Assembly: GCA_033239005.1 (NCBI GenBank) | Contig: BSQZ01000102.1 | Location: forward strand, 162,001-226,000 | DNA: 64,000 bases | Direction: 5' to 3' | Source: Lamellibrachia satsuma | Lineage: Eukaryota > Annelida > Polychaeta > Sabellida > Siboglinidae | In this document: in pieces, positions 48,569 to 57,690 of the stretch | Position numbering within the stretch: position 1 is the stretch's first letter | How the letters are laid out: each line of letters begins with the position of its first letter | Translations under genes and position numbers: made by a program | Notes under the pieces: model-generated | The model's database searches: none | What the model saw: only the letters and a program-made list of their open reading frames with translations | What the model was told of the DNA's origin: nothing

Positions 48569-48754
48569 GTTGATTGTTTACGTTGTATGTGAGAGTGCTG
48601 AGTGCGCCGAGTGCGTAATGGTTGAATAGTCACAGGTCGCACAGCTCATACACAATATGCGTGTAATGCCACGTTTGTTGAACTTACAGTTTAGTTCGTG
48701 TGTGTACGCGTGTTGCATACCAAGATACTGTCTTGGTATCGTCAGGGTCACCAA

Positions 48755-48893
48755 TGTAGTGAACACATGCTGACAAGAATACAACTTTTATTCCGTCAGA
48801 GCACAATACGTGTTAGTCGATCACTCTAGTTCACATAACTCCGTCAGGGTGCGATCATCGTAACAGGTCAAAGCCACTAACTAAACCGCTACA
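48755..48893 (-). repeat. 5' LTR (139 bp)
   Basis: Partner of 44714-44852. On the minus strand it begins TGTAGCGGTTTAG and would carry the element promoter. The primer-binding-type sequence begins directly inside it. Confidence 0.95.
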
Positions 48894-49200
48894 GTTTCAT
48901 TAACATTATTGAAAGTGGAAACAGTTCGGAATATTTGTAAAAAGTTAAATTGCAGTGGGTTTCCATTAACGTTATTGGGCAGTCAGAATAATTCACTAGC
49001 ATATATTGTTTAAAGAAACTCATTGCAATATGTTTGATTGTTGATAATCAGTTGGGCTTCCATTAACATTAGTGGCAATATGAATAGTTCTGTAACCATA
49101 TATTTATATCATTATAACTTAAATTGTTGAATGTTGGTAATCATTTGTTTTTCCGTTGACAGTATTGGCAGTGTGAATAGTTCAGTAGTGTATTTCATGA
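48894..49200. repeat. Degenerate ~115-120 bp tandem repeat split by the gypsy element
   Basis: Words such as TTTCATTAACATTATTGAAA, TTTCCATTAACGTTATTGGG, TTCCATTAACATTAGTGGCA and TTCCGTTGACAGTATTGGCA recur about every 60-130 bp, with GTTGGTAATCATTTG or GTTGATAATCAGTTG before them. The left flank of the element (GTTGGTAATTATTTGGGTTT, ending 44713) is the first half of such a unit, so the element entered inside the array. Confidence 0.7.
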
Positions 49201-49804
49201 AATATTACACGTTGAGATGGTACAAGTGCAGTTGAGGCAGTACTTTTGCCGTGGCTGGAAGAGTGGTCTACAGCAACATAATGGCTTTGTTAGAAATAAT
49301 GGCTTTGTTAGATAGATAACATCAGAAGTGATTCACTGTGCGGCGGCAGGGCCTTAGCCAGAGACCCGTCTGCCCGTCTTGAAGACGGTCAAATGTCTGA
49401 CAACGACGGGTAAAGTAAAAATAAAAGATGGGTTTTGTGTTTACAACATGATGTTTTTTTATAATAAAATTGTTTGAAATGACTCTTAGCACACGTGGTC
49501 GTGATTCGATGAATGTTGTCGGCGGCAGAATAGCGAATATCAAAATTAATATACTATGAAGCAAAGCAGCAGATTGTGTTTACAGTAATATTGTGCAAAA
49601 GATGCCTATAGATGATCTACAATGATAGTGATATATCCCACTCACTGGTATTTTTGTAGATGACGTCGTGGGTTTAGTTGTTACAGCTTGGTTGGCTCCA
49701 TGTTTCTGTCTTGTCTGCAGTGTAGAAAGTTTCCATTGAATCCTGTGTGCTTGCATACCTATATAGAGAGGGTCATGTGACTGCGATGAGTCACATGGAA
49801 ATTT
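49201..49804. other. Non-coding, nothing recognised
   Basis: The 80-codon minus-strand frame at 49322-49564 is hydrophobic at its start but has no recognisable domain. Confidence 0.4.
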
Positions 49805-50038
49805 TTCAAATGTACCTGCTTTCAATTTGAAGTCTGCCCTAGTGCTGACTGACTGTTTATAAATAGCATTCATGGTGACCTTCTGGTACTTTCATTTTCA
49901 TTATTTATTTGTGTTCTGTCTCAAGTACACTTTCTTTTTCACACCAACCAATAAAATGCCAACCAGCAGATATTATGTTTGTACACCTTGAATTGAAATG
50001 AATTGTACATATGTATGTCCATACAAATGAACTGTACG

Positions 50039-50070
<32 letters not shown>

Positions 50071-50262
50071 TGTGTGACACTGTGTGTCTGAGTGTGTCTG
50101 AGTGTGTCTGTGCATGTGCATGAAAGAAATACTGTTAGATACATCAAGAACCGTACAACATACTAATTTAGTACGTTATAGTTCCAAATTGTATCTTTTT
50201 CGAATGACAGACATGTTGTTAGACAATAACCTATACATGTATTGGTGTGTGGTGCATGGTGG
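49805..50262 (+). repeat. Dispersed repeat, copy 2 (partner at 42680-43304)
   Basis: Collinear with the 42.7-43.3 kb copy but about 170 bp shorter. It includes a (GCGT)n array at 50036-50074 where copy 1 has a short GT-rich tract, and ends at the SINE head. Confidence 0.85.
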
Positions 50263-50325
50263 CGGATTGGTTAGAACATCGGACTCTCAATCGAGAGAAT
50301 CTGGTTTTGAATGCTGCCATTTCGT
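50262..50325 (+). mobile_element. SINE head (tRNA-like), truncated by a LINE fragment
   Basis: GGCGGATTGGTTAGAACATC, GGACTCTCAATCGAG, GGTTTTGAATGC gives clear A and B boxes with an anticodon-like loop CTCTCAA. The body stops after CTGCCATTTCG, where the minus-strand LINE fragment begins. Confidence 0.7.
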
Positions 50326-51415
50326 AAGTCCACCACTTGTTCACCTATCCACATTACTTCTGTCTTCTCCAGATTCATTCGGAGGCCATGTTTTCTAAAG
50401 GTGTTACTCCATTCTTGTAATGTTTTCTGTAAATCCTCTTTGTTATCAGCCACCACTGCTAAGTCATCTGCATATAATATCTTCTTAAGTTCTTCCTGTT
50501 CAGATACCTTTCCACTGATCAGGTTCATCACCATAATGAAAAGCAGGAGACTCAAGGCCCTTCCCTGTCTAAGTCCTACTCCCACTCCAAATTGTTAAGA
50601 TGTTTCTCTTTCAGCTCTCACCACTGCTGGTGTCTCCTTGTACATTTCCTCAACCATTCTGACCTCTGCCACTCTGACCTCCATCCATCTCATGACTGCA
50701 AATGCAAGGTCTCTCAGCAAGGTGGACTATATGCCTCACCCTTGCATACAGTATCCTTTCCATCAATTTCAGGGCTTGGTTAAGTAATGTGATGCCTCTG
50801 TATCTCCCTAGATCATGGATGTCCCCTTTCCCCTTCCCTATTGGCACAATCGCTTCTCTTTGCCACTATGTTGTTATCTCTCCTGTTTTGAAGCACACAT
50901 TAAACAGTCTCCTCAACCACTTGATTCCCACTAGTCTGTTTGCTTTCACCATTTCCACTCCTACAGCCTTCCCAGTTTTTATCTTCATTACAGCTTTATC
51001 AACCTCTTCTTCTGTTATTGTCCACACGACCATCTCTCTCCTTACAAAATGTGGTATCTCTATCATTCTCCCTCCGGGTTTAAGTAATTTCTTGAAATAT
51101 TCCTCCTTAGCACTTGTTTTACCCCAGTGGCCAATGTCCCATCACTTCTCTTCATTGCAGATGTTGGAGTAGTATCTTTGCTCTCTCTGTCTCTATCTCT
51201 GGCCAGCTGGAAGATCAATTTTCCCACCATCTTCTTCAATCCTATCCCACCAATCCTGTTGTTTCTTATCTCTTGCTTTCCCAACAGCCTTGTTTGCTGT
51301 GTTCTTCTTCTCCTGGTACTTCTGCTTCAGCCTTGTCTTTTCTGCCTCAGTCATATGCAGTGAATATGATTTGTTTATATTTTCTTTAAACTTTGTCAGT
51401 ACACACAACTGTTGC
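50326..51415 (-). mobile_element. Non-LTR retrotransposon fragment (RT domain), frameshifted
   Basis: The minus strand encodes, in order, TEAEKTRLKQKYQEKKNTAN, WWDRIEEDGGK, ITEEEVDKAVMKIKTGKAVG, GDIHDLGRYRGITLLNQALK, LMERIL, GVGLRQGRALSLLLFIMVMN and ILYADDLAVVADNKEDLQKT. The RT active site YADD is intact, but the usual GVRQG-LSP box reads GLRQGRALS and at least four frame changes occur. Both ends are missing. The type resembles that of the 19437-19855 and 25929-26306 fragments. Confidence 0.88.
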
Positions 51416-53162
51416 ATTTGAGGTCAAGCAGCACTGCCGTCTAAATATATATCATGAACTTATGAAACAAATAGTTTATTTAAAATTATTGTTGCTTCCT
51501 CAGTGACAAAATGAGCAGGAAAGATGTGCATGTAAACTTTCTACTGCCAAGTAATATCCTTAAGGACACTTCCCGCCAGTGCGCATGGTGGCTAGCTGAT
51601 CGGCTAGTCTCTTATATGTTGACTGAGACTTGTTTTGAATGAATCTAAAGGTAGACAGGAAGAACTGTTTCGAGTTGTGTTGGATGTGTGTCTAATTTGA
51701 AGAAATTGAATATTGTGTTTACGTGAGCACCTAGTGTTTAGTGTACTTGTCTAGTGGGATATATGTCAGTTTGTGCTACATTTTATATAATATTCATAGT
51801 CTTTTAATGTTACTCCTTGTCTGTCGGGTTTCCATCCAACGTCTTTAAGTTTCTCTGTAATTTAGATGGCGCAAAATACAAAACGAAAGGAATTCCAAAA
51901 AAAATGTACTGAGTGCATATAAACCGGGAATGAACCAGAAAGTCTTGAAAGAGAAGGTACGCGGTAATTGCTATGTGCTGTCCTCCACTCAGAACATTGA
52001 ACAATACTGTTTTATCTCTACTGCAGGCAGAAAAATACCTAATCTGATCAAGTAGTTGTCAAAATCTTATAGTGTGCCTATGTATTGTCAAATCACTGAT
52101 TAACACTGACTGGTTGATTACATAGTGACATAGAGTGTTACTAAAGGTAGAATTGATTCCTTGTTCAGTGTGGAAATAGAAGGTTAGCTCTCTAAACATA
52201 GTTCTGCGAAATTCAGTGTTGTACATAATGAAAGTTAATATTAGTAAAGAATTATCAATGGTGGTCTTGTCCCAGCTGCCTGTGGACCACAGAATGTGGA
52301 GCCATACTCACTGCAGTAGTTATCAGTGACTGATAGTTCAGTGCCAACACTGACCATTATCCATGGGAATTAGCAACATATTGGGCTAATTAAGGCCTGG
52401 CTAATGCTCCTGTTTGTTGGCCTGTTGATGTGCAAACTGCTGATGTAGTCAGCTCCAGTAATCAGCTGTGGTAGCCAGCTGGGGCCTTGTGCTACCTGCT
52501 GAAGTACCATGTAGACCCAAGCAGAGGTACTTTAGAGTACCTAGCATAGTTACCATGTAGTACCTACCAAAAGTGCAGACACCAATTTAATAATAATAAT
52601 AATAAAATGACTTCTTTGGCGCCAATATCCTCGGAAAATTTTAGCTCAGTGGCGCAACAAAACCAAAGGATTAGGCATTCTCGTGACCATGTACGATGAA
52701 ATGAAGGTCCCTTCTCATATCAGTGTTTCTCTCAGCTCATTTCAGAATCATTTCATAGTATCTACTACGACACACTAGAACATTTGTACAAATATCTTAT
52801 TTAGTTGTGGTTATTAAGACATCTTCTTGTGCAAAATCATAATATTTTGTAAACATTACTGAACAGAGTTTTACTGGATTTTAGTGCATACATAAAGTTA
52901 TTATTATTATTATTACTTCTGGCCACGAAAAATAGTGCATATTTAAAAATAAAATTATGATGACTTATAATATTATTGGCAGTAAAACATATTTTGATAT
53001 TAAAAAATTAACTATTAACAAAATTACCAACGCATCAGATCTTGTAAAACTGAATTGCATCGTCACCATCATTAACTTTTGTTAGTATTGGAGCATTGGA
53101 GTTGGGTGCATTGCAGTTTGTCGCCATTAATGTGTAATGTTGGTATTGTCCACCAGGCGTAG
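51416..53162. other. Unassigned non-coding, probably LRRFIP intron
   Basis: The LRRFIP exon at 53163 needs an upstream exon ending in phase 0. I could not identify one between 51.4 and 53.1 kb. A short AATAAT array lies at about 52590-52605. Confidence 0.4.
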
Positions 53163-53258
53163 GCAAGGCTTGCGTCGAAGCGGGCAGCGAGGGCTGAAGC
53201 GAGGGAGATCCGCATGCGAGAATTGGAGAGGCAGCAACAGGAGGTGGATGCCATTAGG
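53163..53258 (+). CDS. LRRFIP: LRRFIP exon: conserved N-terminal coiled segment
   Basis: A 96-bp exon in phase 0 between acceptor CACCAGGCGTAG and donor G/GTAAAAC. Its 32 codons read ARLASKRAARAEAREIRMRE, LERQQQEVDAIR. This is the hallmark N-terminal segment of the LRRFIP family (A-R-L-A-x-K-R-A-A-R-A-E-A-R-(D/E)-I-R-M-R-E-L-E-R-Q-Q). In vertebrates LRRFIP1 and LRRFIP2 are coiled-coil proteins that bind Flightless-I and take part in cytoskeletal, TLR and Wnt signalling; applying that role here is inference. Five more exons follow downstream on the same strand. The 5' exon(s) with the start codon were not found. Invertebrates often have a single gene of this family, so I do not assign LRRFIP1 or 2. 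Confidence 0.93.
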
Positions 53259-53882
53259 GTAAAACTGCACTCATTTCATTTTAGGTGTCAACATCACCTT
53301 TGGGCAGGAAATACTATTTTTTCTCCTGGTCCAGCTATCTTATTTTTTTCAAAATGTCCCGCTTTTATAGAATTTTTAAATCTCATGGTCAAATCGGTGC
53401 ATCTGTTGTTCCACACAAGACCATTCTAAGCAATGTTACAATGACATATTATAATTTAATTGATTGCACATCATTACAGTTTCAACTATAATGGAAACAA
53501 ACCCTGGTAAAATGGACAAATACTTAATTTTTTTATAAAAGCATTTATTAACCCTGGTGTGGCTGGTTGAATATGTTCCTGTTGATATTTGAAAGGCTGA
53601 CAGATTTATATGGTTAACACCTGTGTACTGTAAATGACCACCCTGGTACAACCAACGTTGTGGGCCTTCTCAATAAATATGACAGACACTAGAATCCAAA
53701 TAATTACAACACCGACTTGCTGCCTTCTACAAAGTAACAGAATGTATTGAACATTACCCTCCCACCATATGTTCCGGTTCCATGCACTCATTTTCGAAAC
53801 AATGATCCAGTCAAATATAAGCACGCGTAAAGGCATACGGCTGTATTAATTTTGTTTGCTTATGAAATTATTTTTGTGACAG

Positions 53883-53930
53883 ACGGAGGAGAAACAAGAC
53901 CGCAGATATGGGATGATGAACGAACAAAAG
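53883..53930 (+). CDS. LRRFIP: LRRFIP 48-bp microexon
   Basis: Sixteen codons (TEEKQDRRYGMMNEQK), phase 0 at both ends, between acceptor TTTTTGTGACAG and donor AAG/GTCTGT. It is charged and coiled-coil compatible. This part of LRRFIP is poorly conserved and alternatively spliced in other animals, so the call rests on splice sites, phase and position. Confidence 0.65.
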
Positions 53931-53934
53931 GTCT

Positions 53935-54380
53935 GTAATTTTCATGTGTCTTCCTGCTTTTCTACAACGTTCTTTCCACAACATTGTCCTGCCTTTTCCA
54001 CAACATTGTCCTGCCTTGTTCACAATGCTGTTTCCACAACATTGTCCTGCCATTTCAAAACTGTTCTTTCCACAACATTGAATTGCCTTTTCCACAATGC
54101 TCTTTCTGCAACATCATCCTGCATTTTCCACAACGTTGTCTTGCTATTTCTACAATGTACTTTCCACAACATTGTCCTGCCTTTTCCACAGCTTAAAGTC
54201 AACATTCTTTCCACACCATCTTTATGCTTTTCCACATCATTCTTTCCACAATGTTTTCATGCTTTTACACAACATTTTTACGCATCTTCATGCTTTTCCA
54301 CGATGCCTTCCAGCTTTTCTGAAATTTCTTTCAGCTTTTACACAACATTCTGTCCACAATGTCTTCCTGCTTTTTTCACA
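53935..54380. repeat. Degenerate minisatellite in LRRFIP intron (TTTCCACAACATTGTCCTGC)
   Basis: About 20 imperfect units of roughly 20-24 bp built on (C/T)TTTCCACAA(C/T) and (A/T)T(G/T)(T/C)CCTGC. The 179-codon frame across it is the repeat and not a gene. It starts directly after the 48-bp exon. Confidence 0.9.
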
Positions 54381-54828
54381 TTATGTATAAATGTGAATTT
54401 CTTTTTAATGATTTTTATGACGTCACTCATCCCTCCTTACGTAACTTTCTAACAAGTTATTTACCAAGGCTTGTAAAACCACCAAGCAGGCGAAAACATC
54501 TAACTAGCCCCATTACACAATAAATACGGTTTATTGAAATGTCAACGCAAATCAGTATTCTTTTTCAAAACTTATGTTAATCTTTGCCCGATGTTTATTA
54601 AACATAACACCCCAGTACACATATTTTCTTCCGTTACTAACGTAATATGTATTTACACAAATAGCTGATGAAATACCAGTTTTACAGGTTCATGTAACTG
54701 TTTTTTTATTTAACACATATGAGACATGTAACTGTCATTTAAATGTTTGTTTTAGCCTATTGTGATCTAGATGTAATCTTCAAAATAACTCCTTTGGTAA
54801 TTTCAAGTTGTCATTCATTCAGTTGCAG

Positions 54829-54906
54829 CCTCGAGTCTACACAGGAAGTTCCCGGAGAAGAAGTAGTGATTCTTCCTCTTCTACAGAAGATGGCAGAGAA
54901 ATCTAA
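54829..54906 (+). CDS. LRRFIP: LRRFIP exon: Ser-rich segment ending at a stop codon
   Basis: A 78-bp exon between acceptor TTCAGTTGCAG and donor TAA/GTATGT, phase 0. It encodes PRVYTGSSRRRSSDSSSSTE, DGREI, the Ser/Arg patch preceding the main coiled coil in this family. The last codon is TAA. In family members this position, just after an R-E-I motif, is typically Lys; AAA would need one change. It is either a real nonsense mutation, a short isoform end, or a base error. Confidence 0.75.
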   Translation, partial: PRVYTGSSRRRSSDSSSSTEDGREI

Positions 54907-55308
54907 GTATGTTGAATGAGGCTATTTCGCAGTGACAAGCACAGGTTATATGAATCTTATGTCGGTGCTCATTCACCAGACAAAGGACAGCAGAGGGTGG
55001 TGTGCGATTGTTTCCGCACTATGTGATGCATTCAACACAAGACAGAAGAAGAATATCATACAATTGTCGGGGGGGGGGGCTTAACATCTGTTTTGTTTAA
55101 TGGCGTATATAGATGTATTTTTTAAGAATTTTATTTCTGATCACATTTCATAAGAGACGATGTGAGTGCCAACAATGAACACACACAGGCAGTTTCTGTT
55201 ATAATGGCTGAAGTGCTAAAGACGAGGATTTAACGTGGAAATGCAATTTCGAATAAATATCCCGTACCGCAGTCAGTTATTGCATGTGTTGTGTGTATGT
55301 ACCACCAG

Positions 55309-55479
55309 AGGGAGCTGTCGCAGCTGGAGGAGCGTTACAAGAAGGCGATGATGAACAACGCTCAGCTGGACAATGAGAAACAGACATATCGCTTCCAGGT
55401 GGATCTTCTGAAGGACCAGATGGACGACATGGAGGAACAGCTGCTGGAAGTCCAGAGCAAACACCGCAACCACTGCAAG
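55309..55479 (+). CDS. LRRFIP: LRRFIP exon: main coiled coil
   Basis: A 171-bp exon in phase 0 between acceptor TGTACCACCAG and donor AAG/GTCGGG. Its 57 codons read RELSQLEERYKKAMMNNAQL, DNEKQTYRFQVDLLKDQMDD, MEEQLLEVQSKHRNHCK. The E-(E/R)-K/R-Y-K-K-A-M-x-(S/N)-N-A-Q-L-D-N-E-K block is among the most conserved in LRRFIP. The family segment normally just before it (a DLKDQIQDVEG-like stretch) was not found between 54.9 and 55.3 kb. Confidence 0.95.
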
Positions 55480-55719
55480 GTCGGGTCAACACGCATCCAT
55501 ATGTGTAGCCTCGATTACCCGGGCTCCGTGCTGTGGCACCACCATTTGTTGTGCACATCATCGCCTGGATCCAAACAGTACTTTTCATTGTGATGGAAAT
55601 TATGCATGCACCCAGATTAATTAGGCTCCAATCCGTGTATTTGGCTAGCTCAAATAAGAGTGAACCTTTTGCAGTATATATGAAAAGTTAAATTATGCAA
55701 AATGTTATAGCGTAGAATC

Positions 55720-55870
55720 TTGATAATGACGCTGATTGGGTATCTGGCGCTTCACGGGAACGCCTACACAAAATGGAGTGGGTAACTGACACACCATGTA
55801 TTCGGAACTAGACTCTTTTTTCGGTGAGTTCACTAAGGCGAGCAAGAGTCGGATAAGTGAGATTAGCATT
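55720..55870. repeat. Dispersed repeat shared with 30681-30830
   Basis: GACTCTTTTTTCGGTGAGTT, AAGGCGAGCAAGAGTCGGAT, AAGTGAGATTAG matches the reverse complement of 30681-30740 with scattered changes. Looser similarity extends left to about 55720. Confidence 0.6.
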
Positions 55871-56479
55871 AGCCAAGTGTTACAGTTTATCCGTTACACT
55901 TACATATTTTTTTATTTATGACGGTCTTGTGGGCATTTTTTTGTGATCGTGTTGTGTTATTTTTTGGGGATTAGGTTGATTTTTAAATAAAGGATAAATA
56001 GATATATTGTCCTAGGTGGCAAAAGTCCCAAGGGGCTATTGTCCACGTTGCAGTTGTCTGCAGGTAAGGGGACGTACGTACTTGTTTGTGAGTCTTACGG
56101 ATTTCTGTGGTTAGTCTTACAGGTTTGTACCACTCAGGGTTGACACATAGATATGTAGTATTGTAGAGGTGTGTACCTTGCTGGACCAGGGATTTAGATT
56201 GTTAAGAATGTATAACTATAAGTAAGCACAGAAACCTGAAACATCTGGCCCAGAGAGAGTCATGCCAGCTTCGTTAAGCTAAAATCACAGTGAATACGTT
56301 TCAAACTTTGGTGAATGTTGTATTTTGTAAAATCATGTTGTGCAGTATGGGCTATTTTCAACATCTACTGTTGTGGCAGTAACTCATTGATCTAACACTT
56401 TTTGTAGCTGTTACTTGGTTCAAATTGGTTCACTTTGTTTGCAGACTAACTCTCTTAACTTTCACTTACCTGTCTGCAG

Positions 56480-56572
56480 GAGCTGGAGCACAAGAAGCGA
56501 GATTACACAGACCTACAGAAGGAGTGTGCATTCCTCAAGCAACAGCTGCAGCAACGAGATGAGCTCATTAAC
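56480..56572 (+). CDS. LRRFIP: LRRFIP exon: coiled coil continuation
   Basis: A 93-bp exon in phase 0, acceptor CTGTCTGCAG and donor AAC/GTATGT. Its 31 codons read ELEHKKRDYTDLQKECAFLK, QQLQQRDELIN, matching the family stretch that ends L-(K/R)-Q-R-(D/E)-E-(L/M)-I/L-E/N before the (K/N)-H/N-G-L-V block of the next exon. Confidence 0.94.
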
Positions 56573-57175
56573 GTATGTACTCTTAATTAGCATACTGTAT
56601 CTGTCATAATGGAGGATTGTAATGTAGATTAGTATATGGCTATTGTCTTTGAATTACATTAACAAATAGCTTTAGAACTGTAATTTTGGCACAGCTAAAT
56701 GCTTCCCAGAACAGTCGGACATTAAGTCCCACTAACACAGTCAACTCTCTATTCAGGTCACTTTGACCTAGTCCTGAGAGAGACCTTGGTAGCGAGGTTC
56801 CACTCTGTGTAAGAATTCTACTTTACATTGGCAAAGTTTATTTATATTTGGTAATTTTTTATACAAGAAATATTTGCTTCAATGCCAAAATGTTTTACTA
56901 AGTTGTATGCATGTCATTATAAAGTATTAATTCAGCCTTGCTGTTATCAACACAGTGTGGCTGTAGTAAGTTATACAAAGTTGTCATTCTGTTGTTTCAT
57001 TTGGTACAATTCTCTGATGATATAATCATACAGGCAATGGTATCCTGTAACTTTGGTTTTGTTCTACATATTTACATAATACAAAATACTAATTCTGCGG
57101 TCTCATTCATGCAGTGTTTGATGATAATAAATGCACACAGTGCACGTGGTATATATTCTTTCATCCATATTGCAG

Positions 57176-57337
57176 GAAAATGGTTTAGTGTATGTATCAA
57201 ATGGCACCATGGAAGATGGTGATGCAAGTTCCAGCGAATAAAAACGATAACTCGGGTGCCAGCAGAGGAAACTGTGCTGGCTGCACTCCTAACGCCAGAG
57301 GCTGCGGAGATACTAGGACTAGCCAATGGATCATTAG
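57176..57337 (+). CDS. LRRFIP: LRRFIP exon: NGLV block, with a frameshift
   Basis: A 162-bp exon, acceptor CATATTGCAG and donor TTAG/GTGGGT. The first frame gives ENGLVYVSNGTMEDGDASSS and then reaches TAA at 57239. The rest of the family sequence lies in a shifted frame: KTITRVPAEETVLAALLTPE, AAEILGLANGSL, corresponding to the vertebrate AITVVSQEAAQVLE-type stretch. The shift falls at GCGAATAAAAACG, beside an A5 run, so a lost base (real or from sequencing) is likely. Later exons were not found before 64 kb. Confidence 0.85.
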
Positions 57338-57419
57338 GTGGGTGTTAGTAGTTCTCATCAAGTTTAGTGTAGTTAAGTTAAGTGTATCTTTTGACGTAAG
57401 ATCCAAAGCTATTACTCCA

Positions 57420-57690
57420 GATAACAAGTGGACAAAGAAGCCATTGGCTTACCGAGTGTGTTCTATGCATAGCCTGCCCTTATCAAATATGTGTCAGTTT
57501 TTGTTTTTAAAATAATTTTATTTTATTTATGATTATTTACATAATCAATAGATGTTGTGTTTCATACATTTATTATCCTCTGTGAGAATGAGTACTTATG
57601 AACTATCTACATTGTTCTTTAACTAATGCTACTTTGTGTCCACTAATCTTGACCTATATTTTCAAAACCATTAAATATTAAAGAAATTCT
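57420..57690 (-). mobile_element. CR1-type LINE 3'-end fragment, diverged
   Basis: AACAAGTGGACAAAGAAGCC, ATTGGCTTACCGAGTG, then CATAGCCTGCCCTTATCAAA, CTTTAACTAATGCTACTTTG, TGTCC match the 3' tail and ORF end of the 14560 copy in the same orientation. No frame survives. It lies in the LRRFIP intron. Confidence 0.8.

Larger units (their letters stand above)
44714..48893 (-). mobile_element. Ty3/gypsy LTR retrotransposon (mag-like), complete but inactive
   Basis: Two 139-bp LTRs with TG...CA ends (44714-44852 and 48755-48893) differ at about four positions (around 97% identical). They flank gag and pol on the minus strand in the order gag, zinc knuckle, protease, RT, RNase H, integrase. GTTT flanks both outer ends (44710-44713 and 48894-48897), a 4-bp target duplication. 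A primer-binding-type sequence (TGGTGACCCTGACG, minus strand) starts just inside the 5' LTR at 48753, and a polypurine tract (GGAGGGGAC) lies just before the 3' LTR. The short LTRs, the C-x3-H-type gag knuckle and the integrase sequence fit the mag group. Confidence 0.95.

Noticed and set aside
50262..50325. Functional tRNA gene on the plus strand
   Set aside because: Same SINE head, with a B box reading GGTTTTGAATGC and no closing acceptor stem.
53913..54452. 179-codon Phe/Ser-rich frame
   Set aside because: It is the TTTCCACAACATTG minisatellite read through; the first codons overlap the LRRFIP microexon only by frame.
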